Assembly: GCA_025766275.1 (NCBI GenBank)
Contig: JAFKAC010000039.1
Location: forward strand, 525,020-589,019
DNA: 64,000 nt
Direction: 5' to 3'
Source: Lactarius indigo
Taxonomy: Eukaryota > Basidiomycota > Agaricomycetes > Russulales > Russulaceae
The notes below the pieces were generated by a model. The model made no database searches and had not been told where the DNA came from. It saw only the letters and a program-made list of their open reading frames with translations. Below, piece after piece: positions 31,982 through 43,282 of this stretch. Within the stretch, counting starts at the first letter, position 1. Every line of letters begins with the position of its first letter. The position numbers were made by a program, and so were the translations under genes.

Positions 31982-32567
31982 CAGTACTCATTCGGATAAG
32001 GATCGACCTACTACCCACCTAAGGGTACCGATTCTCCTAGTTCTGGGTCTGCTATATTCTCTGGGTAACCGGGCATTACGATACTGACAACTGAATGGGT
32101 TGGAATGTGGACCAGGGGATGGGGCGTGAGGGGAATGAGGAAGTTCGAGCCTGGTGCGTGTCACTGTAAACCTCATGGCGGGGGCAAGGACGCAGTATTT
32201 CCATGCACCGATCACACTCCGATGGCGAACTACCTGGCCCATTCAACGTGGATAACACTGTAACAGGTTCTGGCCTCATTCCGTGAGTACTAGCGCAGGG
32301 ATCTCGCGAACAGACGGAGCCCTAGCTCAGATGTATACGAATGCCTCGAGCGAAGTTGGCTGTCTGACTTGACAAGTGGATAGCACGCGCAGCGATAAAA
32401 AAGTCTCTCGAGTCTAGCCGCTCATTGATGAGGCTCCGAGTCCACGAGTCCTTGAACAGCATAAAGGGCACGCCGCACGTGTCAATGATAACTTGAATGA
32501 CCAGCGTATCTAGTCGGCCGCCCAGTCACGGTGGAGTAGGGTTGTTTCTAAAAGCATTTCATCAATA
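31982..32567. other. Promoter-side spacer of the - strand DUF6535 gene
   Basis: No open frame with support. It probably includes the first exon(s) and promoter of the gene at 29183-31981. Confidence 0.5.
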
Positions 32568-34043
32568 CAGCTGGTTCCATATCGATTGTCCCCTGCCGTT
32601 TTGAGAACACAGTCGGACGTCCAAAACTCGAGAGCGGGATTCATAATTAAGTCAAGGAAGAAATTCTCAGGAAATCAGGTTATCCTGCAGAATTACGGTT
32701 ATAGAATACCTATCTTGTAACAATCGGGGTTATGGAATGGTTATCTGTGTTGCTATGCTCGGCACGTCTCAGTGCTAGCGTCCCTTCCAAGTCCCCTGAC
32801 GCATTTTCGCCAAAACATCTCCAATGGTGTCACCAGCTTCCAGGTTGCACAACAGCCACTGCAGCCACTAGTCGCTGCACTATCTCCGGTCTAAAGCATC
32901 TCGTCCCAACATCCGTACATGAGCCCCCACCAGGAGGTCCGCTGACGCATTCTCAGATGCACAGCTGTGACACACACCCCCACTTCAGCAACCACTCGTA
33001 CCCCACCTGCGTGCTGCGGCACAGACTGCAGTCGATATTTTCCCCACTTCGTATCCTGGGAGCTTAGCGCAGACCCAGCAGCGCCGCCAGTCCTTGTGCG
33101 TGGGCATGTCACAATCACCCCTTCCTGGTCTTCGAAGCCTCAACATCCAAAACGAGTTTGCCGCCCATTACCTCTTTGCAACGACAGCACAACTACAGGG
33201 ACACTGCTTGTACGTCTTGTCTTGGTTTCTTTCCATTCGCACTCTCATCCAATTCCAACAGTATCCTCTCTAGCAGCTATCCACCCTCCTAGCGGGTCTG
33301 AGGCGGAGTGAGGAACGCGCACAGGCTTGAGCAGAGCGTGGAGGACGGCACGTGGCCCATTCCTTTCTTCCGTGCCACCACCTGTCCATCCATTTCCTCA
33401 ACCGGTTCAAAGAACCGTAACTCTTTTGTTTTCGCCCGCCTGCCCTAGAAGCAAAGGATCAATGACGAAGCAGTTTTTTGTCCCTCGCGCATCAGCGCGC
33501 TCTGGGAGGCTTCCACCAGCCTATCGCGACCTCGACTCAGACACAACAAACCGCCAAGTTTTGATTGAGAAGCACTTTGTGCTTCCGCCCGGTCTCTACT
33601 AGCTTATGTACTCTCGTATTTAATCGTTTACCGCCCCACATTTCCTTTTGCTTTTAGTTGTTCCTAGCACGCCTGCTTGTTCCCTAATCATAATATTTTT
33701 TCTTCGTGCCCTCTCCTGTGCAGTTCATGCTGAATGTTCATGTTACCCCCTTGCTCTCGTTCGGCACGAGCATGCATCCTCAGTGAGCCAAGGTAAACGA
33801 CCCACAAAGACGTTCGCGTTTCCTCTCGACGCGTTGAGTGTATCATTAGTAATTTCATTGATAATCGGTGCCTTGAAAAATCCAGCGCTTGAGAGCAATA
33901 AGTCGATGATATAAACCTTTTTTAAATTACTACAATTAATTTCTGTGCGAAAAAAAACTCGGCATGGTGGCGGAGTTACCCATTCAAACCTCGCCTATGT
34001 CCAAAAAATGGTCACCAGGGGACAATCGATATGGAACCAGCTG
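32568..34043. mobile_element. Non-autonomous TIR DNA transposon, 1476 bp
   Basis: The first 28 bases (CAGCTGGTTCCATATCGA...) are the exact reverse complement of the last 28, and the element is flanked by TA on both sides, fitting a Tc1/mariner-pogo type TA duplication. The ~1.2-kb interior has only short open frames (for example 32732-33067) without transposase motifs, so it would need a transposase in trans. Perfect ends suggest recent activity. The MITE at 4331-4616 is made of its two ends. Confidence 0.85.
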
Positions 34044-35343
34044 TAAGGCCATTTATGACAAGATTATACAACTCCGCTATCACAGATCATGCGGCCCACA
34101 GGAATCCTTTCAGGTTCACAGATTGTGATGTCACGGAACTGCCATCGCGATTGCTAACTCGAAACTGTCAACAGTGAGCAGTAACAGGCGACGCATGATA
34201 CGTGTCATTGATTTTCCGGTTGCGGTGCCCGTACCTCGTGCAACGCCTTTTTTGGAAAATTTTTAATTCTTCCTTACCTACCATGAAGAGACCCAAAGAC
34301 AAAGGGAGTAACTGGCTTCCCCCCTGGTCTATTTCACAACATTGCATAGGCAATGTAGACCTTGCAACAGAGGCAGGCTGCTATCCACTTCCATCTTACT
34401 ACCTACATACAACCCACTGGAACCTAGACCATTGCTGAGCAAATATCTGCGCAAACTGACGATAAAGGAGGGGCCGCTTAAGGGTTTGCAGTTGTAGGTC
34501 GTGGCGGCAGTCAGTAGGGTAAAGGGCTATCAAAACCAGTCACAGTACTCGGGGTAAAAATACCACAAGGGGTTACGCTGTGCGTACTACGGCGAGAGGA
34601 CTTGGGTCGATCATTACTGGAGGTGCGAGTCTTGGTGAAAGTATTTATTAGAGTCCTTCCGACGGAAGGGTACGAAAACGTCCCGCCCCAGACCAACCGC
34701 CCCGGACCAGACGATTTCCCCGAGACCCGGCAACGCGCCGTCCGGGGCAAATTGTTGCACTACCTTGTCATTGCCCCGCCAAAACTACCTATTGGGATTG
34801 AGCTCGGAACGGATACAGTTCGACAGACTGAGGCTAGACCGAAGTATTAGCTAATCGTTATATTACCGTAGTTAAACGGTTATCTATGAATAAATTTGAG
34901 CATTCTACTCCGTACCTCCATCGCTCAAGCCATCGCTCATGCGTTCCATACATATTTGACTTCCCGCTGCGCCTAAACTCTACACTGCCAAAGGTGAGAA
35001 ACGACTCTGGACTCGTCTCTCTACCCGGGCAAGCTGCAGGAAGGATGTGTTTTCTAACCGGCGCGATTTGAGTGAGATTGCTGTAACTTGAAATGTTCAA
35101 AGGTCGCGTGGTGTCATGTGACGTGTTAGGAGGTTTGAGTTGGCGGGCGGGACAGTTGCAACATGATGATCACACCAGGTGTTAACGTTACTGACCATGC
35201 ACACACCACACGTGGAATACGCATGCCCACATCCGAACTCTGTTCTTGAACTTGCAGCGCGCGGGATCCCCGTGTCAGTTCATATATAGTGTGCATCTCA
35301 GAAGTAGTCTACTGCAGCTTCCACCAAATCTTTGCGTCATCCC
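34044..35343. other. Intergenic, no gene seen
   Basis: 1.3 kb before the GTPase gene. Open frames of 60-82 codons occur on both strands without recognisable domains or splice context. A TATA-like CATATATAGTG lies at 35281-35291, about 55 bp before the MGCC start codon. Confidence 0.5.
35281..35291 (+). promoter_or_regulatory. Possible TATA element of GTPase gene 1
   Basis: CATATATAGTG lies 53-63 bp upstream of the ATG at 35344. This rests on sequence and distance only. Confidence 0.35.
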
Positions 35344-38300
35344 ATGGGGTGCTGTAGCAGCAAAACTCAAGTCCCCGCCGAAACACCAAACGATCAAGGT
35401 GCGGGAGTACCTACACCCCCACCCCAGCAGCAGGGTGGCCCAAAGCCAGCGCACAAGTCACCCCAAGTACCGTCGAATGGAAAACTCACGATCAAACCGG
35501 AGGATAAAGGATCAACGTTACAAGAGGAGGACGTATCACAGGTCACAGCAGTATCTAGACACTCGTCCCAGCAGAGTGTTGCAAAGTCCGCGCACGGGTC
35601 ACCCCAAGTTGGAGGAGCATCTTCGTATGAACGACCGACGACCGACTTGGACGACAAAGGACCAACAATGCAAGAGCGAGTCGTGCCACCGGCAGTATCT
35701 AGACACCCATCCCAGCAGAGTGTTGCAAAGCCAGCGCGTGGGCCGCCCCGAGTTGGAGGTGCGTCCTCGTATGAACAGCTTACGACCAAAGGGGACGACA
35801 GAGGACCAACAATGCAAGAGCGGGTCGTGCCACCGGTCACGCGGGCAATATCTAGGCTCCCGTCCCAGCAAAACGGTGCGAAGCCAGCACGCGAGTCACC
35901 CCGAGTCGGAGGGACACCTTCGTATGAACAACCTACGACCAATTTGGACGACAGAGGATCAACATCTCATGAGCAGGTCGTACCACCGGTCGCGCGGGCA
36001 GTATCTAGACTTCCGTCCAAGCAGAGTGGTACAAAGCCAGCACGCGAATCACCCAGCCAAGTTGGAGGAACGTCCTCATATGAACTACCCACGACCAACT
36101 TGGACGACAGAGGACCGAGATCACAAGATCAGATCGTACCACCAGTCGCACGAGCAGTATCTAGACTCCCGTCCCAGCAAAGCGGTACAAAGCCAGCGCA
36201 CAAGTCACCCCAAGTTGGAGGTGCGTCTTCGTTTGAACGGCCCGCGACCAACGTTGACGGCTGAGGGCCAACATTGCAAGAGCGTGTCGTGCCACCGGTC
36301 GCGCGGGCGGTATCTAGGATCCCGTCCCAGCAGAGTAGTACAAGGCCAACGCGCGAATCACCCGATCGACTCGGAGGAGCGCCTTCGCATGAACGACCCA
36401 CGACCAACTCGGACGACAATAAAGTAACATTACAAGAGCAGGTCGTGCCACCGGTCGCACGGACAGCATCTAGACTCCCGTCCCAGCGGAACGGTGCAAA
36501 ACCAGAACGCGAACCACCTCAAGTTGGAGGAGCATCTTCGTACGAACAACCCACAACCAACTCGGATGACAGAGGACCGACATCGCAAGAGCAGGGCGTA
36601 CCGCCGGTTGCGCGGACAGTATCTAGACTCCCGTCCCAACAGAACGGTACAAAGCAAGCGCACGAGTCACCCCAAGTTGGAGGAGCACCTTCGTATAAAC
36701 AACCCATGGTGAGTCTGCTCCACGGAAAGTCCAACCCATGAAAGACGATGACCGGCCGTCTTTATCATCCCAGAGGTCCGCCTGGGCCACAGCGAAGTCA
36801 CCTGTTTCTGCTCCGCAGAAAGTGGACGAAGACTGGCCGACTTTAATGTCCCAAGGGCCAGGGGCAAAATCACCCGTTGGGCAATCTGGTACGTGCTCCA
36901 GTTCACCAATGAGCGCGACCATGGCTGATCTGCGTATCTCACCGACAATGATAAGGCCCCTCAAAGGCATCTTCCAAACGTCCAGCTGCCCGTCGGCCGC
37001 TCAATTCGACAGTGCGTCAAGTGCTCTCCGAAGACTTCAAGTGTGTTCTTCAATATTATCTTGTACCTTCAACTTAAAATTCTCCGTAGATTTCGTATTC
37101 TCGTTGTAGGGAAGGTGCGCACGTGCTGCGCTCAGGGAAGCGTCTGTCAAAATTGATCTTGATTTCACCTTTCATAACAGAGCGGCTCCGGAAAATCGTC
37201 ACTCGTCAAAGCCGTCTTCAAAGTGGATGTGACGGTGCGTTCTCATGCTAGTGTATTTCTACGTCACCTACATGACTGCGCAATGAATACAAGGCGGCAT
37301 CGGAAAGAGCACCTGGGAAAGCCGATATTAACACCGAGTTTCGTCCACAAGATAACCGTTACCTCATTGTCCATGAGTGTTCTGGTTTGGATTCTCAGGC
37401 TAGTGATTCGCAAGACTTGCGGACGATCCGGGACTTCATCTTACACCGCACTGACGCAAGCCGCCCACCTTCAGAAAGATTGCATGCTGTCTGGTAGAGA
37501 AGTTTATTTTCGTGATGATTATTATCTTGTACTATCGATGAAAATCAATTTAGGGTATGTGTCCCAGCGCCCGACGTCATTTCTGGGAGACTCGGAGATG
37601 GAGTGGAAGAAATTTTGGGCTTAAACAGTGAGCGCGATCAAATCCTTGATATTTAATTAACGTCACCGGCGCGAGGTTCAGTGCCAGTGGTTATCGTGTT
37701 TACCAAATTTGACCTGGTCGTCTCCCAAATTCGTCTCGATGGCCCCAGTGGCGAAAGTCAAAATCATGAACGTACTCTGGCAAGGGAGCACATAGAAGAA
37801 TCATGTCGCCGTCTATTCCATAAAGAACCAAGGGATGTGCCTGCAGAGATCGTTTCGGGTACCTTCATCTCCCATACACTTTGTAGACGGAGGGATCAAC
37901 TGACATCGCCAATCGTCTAGAGGACTCAAGATTCGTTGATCTTATCGACAAATTAACAGTGTCGACAGATAGGTCCATTACAGATTCACGGGCACCCCCT
38001 ACACGGCCAGGCGTACAAGGGGAAGAGCAGCAAGTTGGCGCTGTACCTCTGGCGTGGTCAGCGGCGTTACGAGTAAACCATGACATCATCATTCGAGCTT
38101 CGATCGAGTACGTGGTGTTGTTTATCTTCTTACCCTTTTAATCGTATTCTTTCCCTAGAGTTGGACGAAGCCGTGAGCACACTAACTAGATGGCTCGGGT
38201 AGATCCTAATACAGCCGTTACCATGTCAGAATATTGGCGTAGTCTATGGTCTAGTCTCGATTTCGCCGATCGAACACTCAAGAACTGCGTGAACATTATT

Positions 38301-38952
38301 CACGTCGATATTGTTGAGATCTGGAATATGAATGACAAGAGCAGGGTTCGGATTTCCTTTATTATCAATTGTCCTAGCTACTGACTGGGATTAGCATCTC
38401 TCGAGCGATAAATTTAAAGCGAAGATGTCTCACCTCGTCAAAGACCTGGCTGTGACTGCCAATGGAACATCAGGGTGAGCACAGCCTCCGTGAGATTACG
38501 CAGATCCTCAGCCACGACTTCCAAGTAGTTCCGACCCGAGTAGAGCTGGGAGCGGTTATGCAAATTGGGTCAACGATGTGTACACAGGCAGGTAAGGACT
38601 CGGAAGCGCTCTTGTTCTCATGGTCTAGGTTGACCCCCCGTCTACTAGTCAGGAGAATGTCCGTTGCGTGATGGGCTACATTGTAGATCTCACGGTCATC
38701 TTGGATGGCATCTTTAGGATAGCGGCCAGGGATATGTCACCAGACCACGCCCAGCAGGTCCTCGAGAGGCATGCCAGGTCCAGGAACAGAATTGCGATCC
38801 ACAGCGATATCCGGAGCTTTATTACAGAGGCATTCGCGATGAAATCTTCTGTGCAACAGCCACAAAAGGATTTGATTTTGGACGAAATCGTCGACCTGAT
38901 CAAGCAATTCTGTGTTCCTCCCTCCGAGCCAGGAAATAGAAGAAATGGTTGA
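35344..38952 (+). CDS. P-loop GTPase with N-terminal lipid-anchor motif and disordered repeat domain (possibly inactivated)
   Basis: Start ATG 35344 gives MGCCSSK, a glycine-2/cysteine-3,4 motif typical of N-myristoylated and palmitoylated proteins. Eight ~50-aa repeats follow to ~36,700. The GTPase domain is spread over small exons: FRILVVGK (37089-37113), SGSGKSSLVKAVFKVDVT (37181-37234, G1), GKADINTEFRPQ...HECSGLDSQAS (about 37295-37494, G3-like), PAPDVISGRLGDGVEEIL (about 37560-37615), VPVVIVFTKFDLVVSQ (from 37681, G4 TKFD), VNHDIIIRASIE (ending near 38108), YWRSLWSSLDFADRTLKNC (about 38230-38340), and a C-terminal exon YIVDLTVILDGIFR ending at 38952. The - strand gene at 39720-42166 has the same exon plan. 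Problems: a TGA at 36262-36264 inside the repeat domain, and no splice solution I can find that links the repeats cleanly to the segment at 36738. It could be a pseudogene, or use an unseen intron. Function unknown; a membrane-bound GTPase is the inference. Confidence 0.65.
35540..36708 (+). repeat. ~150-bp coding tandem repeat, 8 units
   Basis: Units encode about 49-52 residues with the consensus VVPPVARAVSRLPSQQ, then KPARESPQVGGASSYE and PTTNLDDRGPTSQEQ. Unit 5 has TGA where the other units have an Arg codon in DD-R-G-P. High Ser/Pro/Gln content predicts disorder. Confidence 0.9.
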
Positions 38953-39719
38953 CTCGGAATAGCTCACCTTGTAGACTTAGGGAAATATTGTATTTTGCGT
39001 TGACATAATCCCGATATATACAAGCAAGTTCTCAGACAAACGATCTTCCTTCTACACATTCGCAGGACTCCGAAATACAATGGTTTAAAATTATTTTTTT
39101 AAAAAAAAAAAAAATAGGTGAGACAGATGACGAATGAGAACACAACCGAGTAGATGTCACGCACCAATAATATCTTCGCATGCGGTACAGGCGTCTTATG
39201 TGTGGTCCTCGATCAGATGGAAGCCTGTGGGAGTGAATATGACAGCCTTAATGAGAGCAATTCAAGTCCGTGGAGAAATCTTATGATAGTACTGTATGTG
39301 TGATGGACGTGCTTTTCTACACTCAGGTCATCATCAATGACTCGGACCAACAACGAACAGAGCTGTATGACCGAAAGCGGCAATCGCCGGAGCTGTCCCT
39401 ACCACAACCGGCGACTCTAGTCCGCGGGGCAAGTTGCACCAGCCGTACTAGCGGTACACGTCTGCTTCGTGGTGTTCGTATGCATGTATCCATATTTTAT
39501 TAAATATAACATGCATGTCTCACTCCCCGACTTGAGAGACGCAAATACGGATCGCGAGTGTGATTCGGTGTTTTAGGGCTTCCTAATTGTTAACAGAGGG
39601 TAGATCGACCGTATAGAGATAGATGTGTGCGTCGAAATCAAAGAGATGGCTGGGGCCCATGAAGCTGAAGTGGAGGACCACACGCGTCGAAGAATAACAG
39701 TGAATGGTATTACGGTTAT
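38953..39719. other. Spacer between tail-to-tail GTPase genes
   Basis: AT-rich with a T/A homopolymer near 39085-39115. It would hold both 3' ends. The open frame at 39270-39503 has no support. Confidence 0.5.
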
Positions 39720-42166
39720 TTAACCAGTAGAGGTCCGTACACAATTTTGCTTAATCAAGTCAATAATCACCTCCATTATAGTGTCCTTATTCTGATAAGT
39801 GAAGGGGATCTGCGTGACAAAGCTCCGGATATGATCATGGATTTGGCTCCTAGTGCTACTCTTAGCGTAGTCTTTCACGGCGGACTGAACTTCTGTTCCA
39901 GATACACTACGAGCGGACGAAAAGAGCCCGTATAGGATGACAGTAAGGTCCACGATGTAGGCCATGATGCAGCGGATGTTCCTGTTACTGCGAAAGGAGA
40001 TGAGGTGAGGCCGAAAAAACAACGACAAAGAACACGTTCACTTCTTGTTTTGGTACAGACCATTCATCCATTGGGCCATGGACACCACGGTCCCATTCAA
40101 GTCAGGACTGTTTGGGGTCTGTCTTCAGTGCGGTCTCGAGTCCGTTTGGTCACACTTACGAGATAGCAGGCGACCCAGCTAGGTCCCCAACAAGGTGGGA
40201 CATCCTGGCCGTGAAGTCTTTACTCAACAGATACTGGTTCCTTTCAGCAAATAATACGGAACTCAGGAAGAAAAGCACTGACTCCTTCCTTGTCGTCAAA
40301 GTTCCAGACGTTGATAATATCTTCGTGAATCACATTCACGCAGCTTGCCAGGGCCTGATCAGCGAAGTCTTGACTGGTTCCGAGGCTACGCCAATATCCT
40401 ACGTACGCGAGAGAACGTGTCGGATGATACTCTGGCGGACATATATTACTCACGAACTCGCCCAACCCTGGAGAACGGAATCAGGTGACTATTTTCGAGA
40501 ATAAGGATGATAGTACGTGCTCGATGGAAGCTTGGATGATGACATCATGGTTGACCCTCTGTGCTATGGACCACGCAAGAAGCGTAGGGGTTATCGGTGG
40601 ACTCGGTAGTACTTGAGACGATGTAGGACGGGCAGTGAGATCATGCGAATCCGCCTTGATGACCGCGTGAGTAGTCGAAGTTAGTTCGCCAGTTAGGTCT
40701 TTATGTGCTGGTCTCTCTATGAATATTACGGGGTTATTATATGGTCTTCGTGGGACGCATACATAAGAAAATAACCAGAAAAGATCACCGCTGGCGCATC
40801 CTGAGAGCCCTTATTGAACAGGGAGCTACACAAGTCTTCGTATACCGTACGTGCCTTGGCACTCGGCTGTTCGTGCTTTTGTATCTCGCCCCGTTTAATA
40901 TCAAATTGAACTCGGGAGACCAACAGGTCAAATTTAGTGAACACAATCAAGACGGGCACTAAGCCTCGCGTCAGTTCCATATTCAGATACCATAGTTCTT
41001 GAGAGTACTCACCTTTTTTCCTGCCCAAAATCTCTTTGACCCCATCCCCCAGCCCGTTCTCGATGGCATCAGAAATTGGAACACATATCCTAAGGAGGGG
41101 TCTTTGTCAGATACATAGAAAAGACGACGGTGTCCAGTCTACCAGATGGCATGAAGTCTCTCCGAAGCTGAGCGGTTCGCATCAGTGCGATACGATATGA
41201 AGTCCCTAAGAGTCTGTAGGCTCTGAGTATCTCCCGATTCGAATCCAGAATACTCGTGCACGACGAGGTAACTGTTGTTTCCCGGAGAAAAGCCAGCGTT
41301 GATATCAGCATTTCCATGCTGGCTTCCCGGTGCCGCCTTTTTTTAATAGAAGTATTCCATCAGCGAAACCGAATTAAGGTAAAAAAAGAGAAAAAAAAAA
41401 AAAAAGGTACCCACGGCCATATCGACATTGAAGACAGTGTTGATGAGTGAGGATTTTCCAGACTGACTCTGTTGCAATAGTAGATGTTAATTTAACCTCG
41501 CGATGTACCATGTGTTAGCGCTTACCTTCCCCAGGACAAGGATTCTAAACCTATGGACAGTTGTGGTGGTTATTGGAGAATATTTCAGGGCCTGAGCACA
41601 TACCTGAACCCGTTGGGAAGCATCTCCCGCACTGTTGAAGGAAATGTCCTGGCATTGTTACCTCTCGTGGCAGCCTGAGTCTGCCCCCGCCTGAGTGAGG
41701 ATGAAGGTGCCCCGGGGTTAGCAAGTTTCTTGCGCTATCGTATGATTTATACGCACCCAGACAGATTTTGCGGGGAGGACATGATCCTTGTTCTACCGGA
41801 TTTAAGTAACGGTTTCTGGGACGTTTCCCCTCTAGAGACTGGCAGAGGCGCCATCCGTGCGCTATCATATGACTGGTTCCGGGAATTTGACTTAGATGAA
41901 TAGTGCGGAGAAGACATTGACCTCGATCTACTGGGTTTGGATGGGAGTGACTTGGGCACTTTTCCACTGGACCGAGATGGAGTGGGTCCAGGAATGGGTT
42001 CACCAGGTGGGACTGGCTTATGCGTCGCACCGCGTCCCTGAGGCGATACAGACAGAGACGAATCCTGTTGAGGCCCAAGCGCTCGTCCATTAGGTTGAGG
42101 TTGCTGGGGAACGCGGCCTGGGGGGTGCGAAGAGCGGGTAGAAGCAGCGGAACAGAGGTTTCCCAT
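39720..42166 (-). CDS. P-loop GTPase with N-terminal lipid-anchor motif, second copy
   Basis: Start ATG 42166 gives MGNLCSAAS, again a Gly-2 plus Cys lipid-anchor type start. It is followed by ~135 residues of Ser/Pro/Arg-rich disordered sequence, without the long repeats of copy 1. Exons on the - strand then give FRILVLGK, an intron, SQSGKSSLINTVFNVDMA (G1, about 41405-41460), NADINAGFSPGNNSYLVV and HEYSGFESGD (G3-like, about 41120-41325), CVPISDAIENGLGDGVKEIL (about 41030-41090), LVPVLIVFTKFDLLVSRVQF (G4, about 40880-40965), VNHDVIIQASIE (near 40515-40550), YWRSLGTSQDFADQALASC (about 40310-40410) and the last exon YIVDLTVILYGLFSS, ending at 39720. The intron that interrupts the P-loop after GK is at the same codon as in copy 1. 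I see no stop in the expected frame of any exon, so this copy may be functional. Exact exon borders were only partly resolved. Confidence 0.72.
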
Positions 42167-43282
42167 AAGCGCATACAGTGCTCAGTCAGCACTCAGGGTA
42201 GTATGGGACACAAAGAGAATATAAAGTGAAGTATAACACGCATGAGGGGCGTACATGAGCCCGAGAGTAGAGACACGAGGACACCATGCAGCTTCACTTC
42301 AGCCTAAGCTTGGCGTACTTTTTGTATCGTTCTCAACGGTCCACTCCGGGCCGACAGATTCGGTACGTCTTTTTTGGGGGTACCCTTTATCATTTGTATC
42401 TAGCTCCTTTTTGTCCTTTGTCTGCAAATAAGTGCTACTACAGTATAAGTAGCAGAAGATTTTACTGTAGGGATGCTGAAGTTCGGTTCAGTCTGGCTCT
42501 TCAGCTGAAGTGCCGCCGACTCGACTTTGCAACGAATCGATTGCTGTTGTCGGATGGCAACCCCAAGTCTTGCGTGTCGGTTTGGAGGACGGTGGGGAGG
42601 ATAAAAGTGGGCCCACACGACAGGCGTAGGCCAAAAAAAAAAAGATAGTCGCGCCCGCAAAAGCGTTTGTGGTACGAGTCTATTTTCGGCCGTGGCGTAA
42701 GATCTGGCTTTAGAGTGCGCGAGTCTTCACATGCTTCACACAAGGGCTTCTACTGCGGGAGGCCGGTCTGGGTCTGTCGCCATGGAACCCTGTGGAACTT
42801 ATCATGGCGCAAACCGGACGCGGGCAACGATAGACTGAGGGCAAGACCAAGGGCCAGGTAGTTGAGGACCAGGAAACCATGATAAAGCTATCCTGCTTGC
42901 GAAGTGAGAAGGCAGGAGAGCATACATGACGGAGAGATGATACCAGAGCAGGAGTGATGCGAAGGACGCGAAGGTACAAGGCAGGATAAGCAGGTAGAAG
43001 AACAGTGACGAAATAGCAGTGCGGGTAAGGAAATTGTGGGCAGACACCAAAAGGGAGAAGGCTTTCGGAAGCGAATCGTTCGCCATGTCCTTCGTCAGAT
43101 GGGGGTAAGGGGAGTAGAGCGTCTGTCTGATGCGGGACGTGGAGAACTATAGGCACATCATGATAGGTACATAAGTTACCAACAATGAGATATCGCGACC
43201 TTCAAGCCGACGTGCATACCCACACCATCCATACTATTATCGAGACCACCGCCGCTAGCGTCGCGACCAAACTACCCGAGCG
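42167..43282. other. Divergent intergenic region, no gene called
   Basis: Lies between the start of GTPase copy 2 and the start of the SDS23 gene, so it carries both promoters. A - strand frame at 42802-43086 encodes hydrophobic stretches but lacks family or splice evidence. A CTACAGTATAAGTAGCAG motif is at 42437-42454. Confidence 0.5.

Noticed and set aside
35394..36419. Long - strand open frames opposite the GTPase repeat array
   Set aside because: They repeat with the 150-bp unit and arise from codon bias of the + strand repeats; no domain or start context.
42710..43156. 148-codon - strand frame with hydrophobic stretches
   Set aside because: No family signature, no splice support, and it lies in the shared promoter region between two divergent genes.
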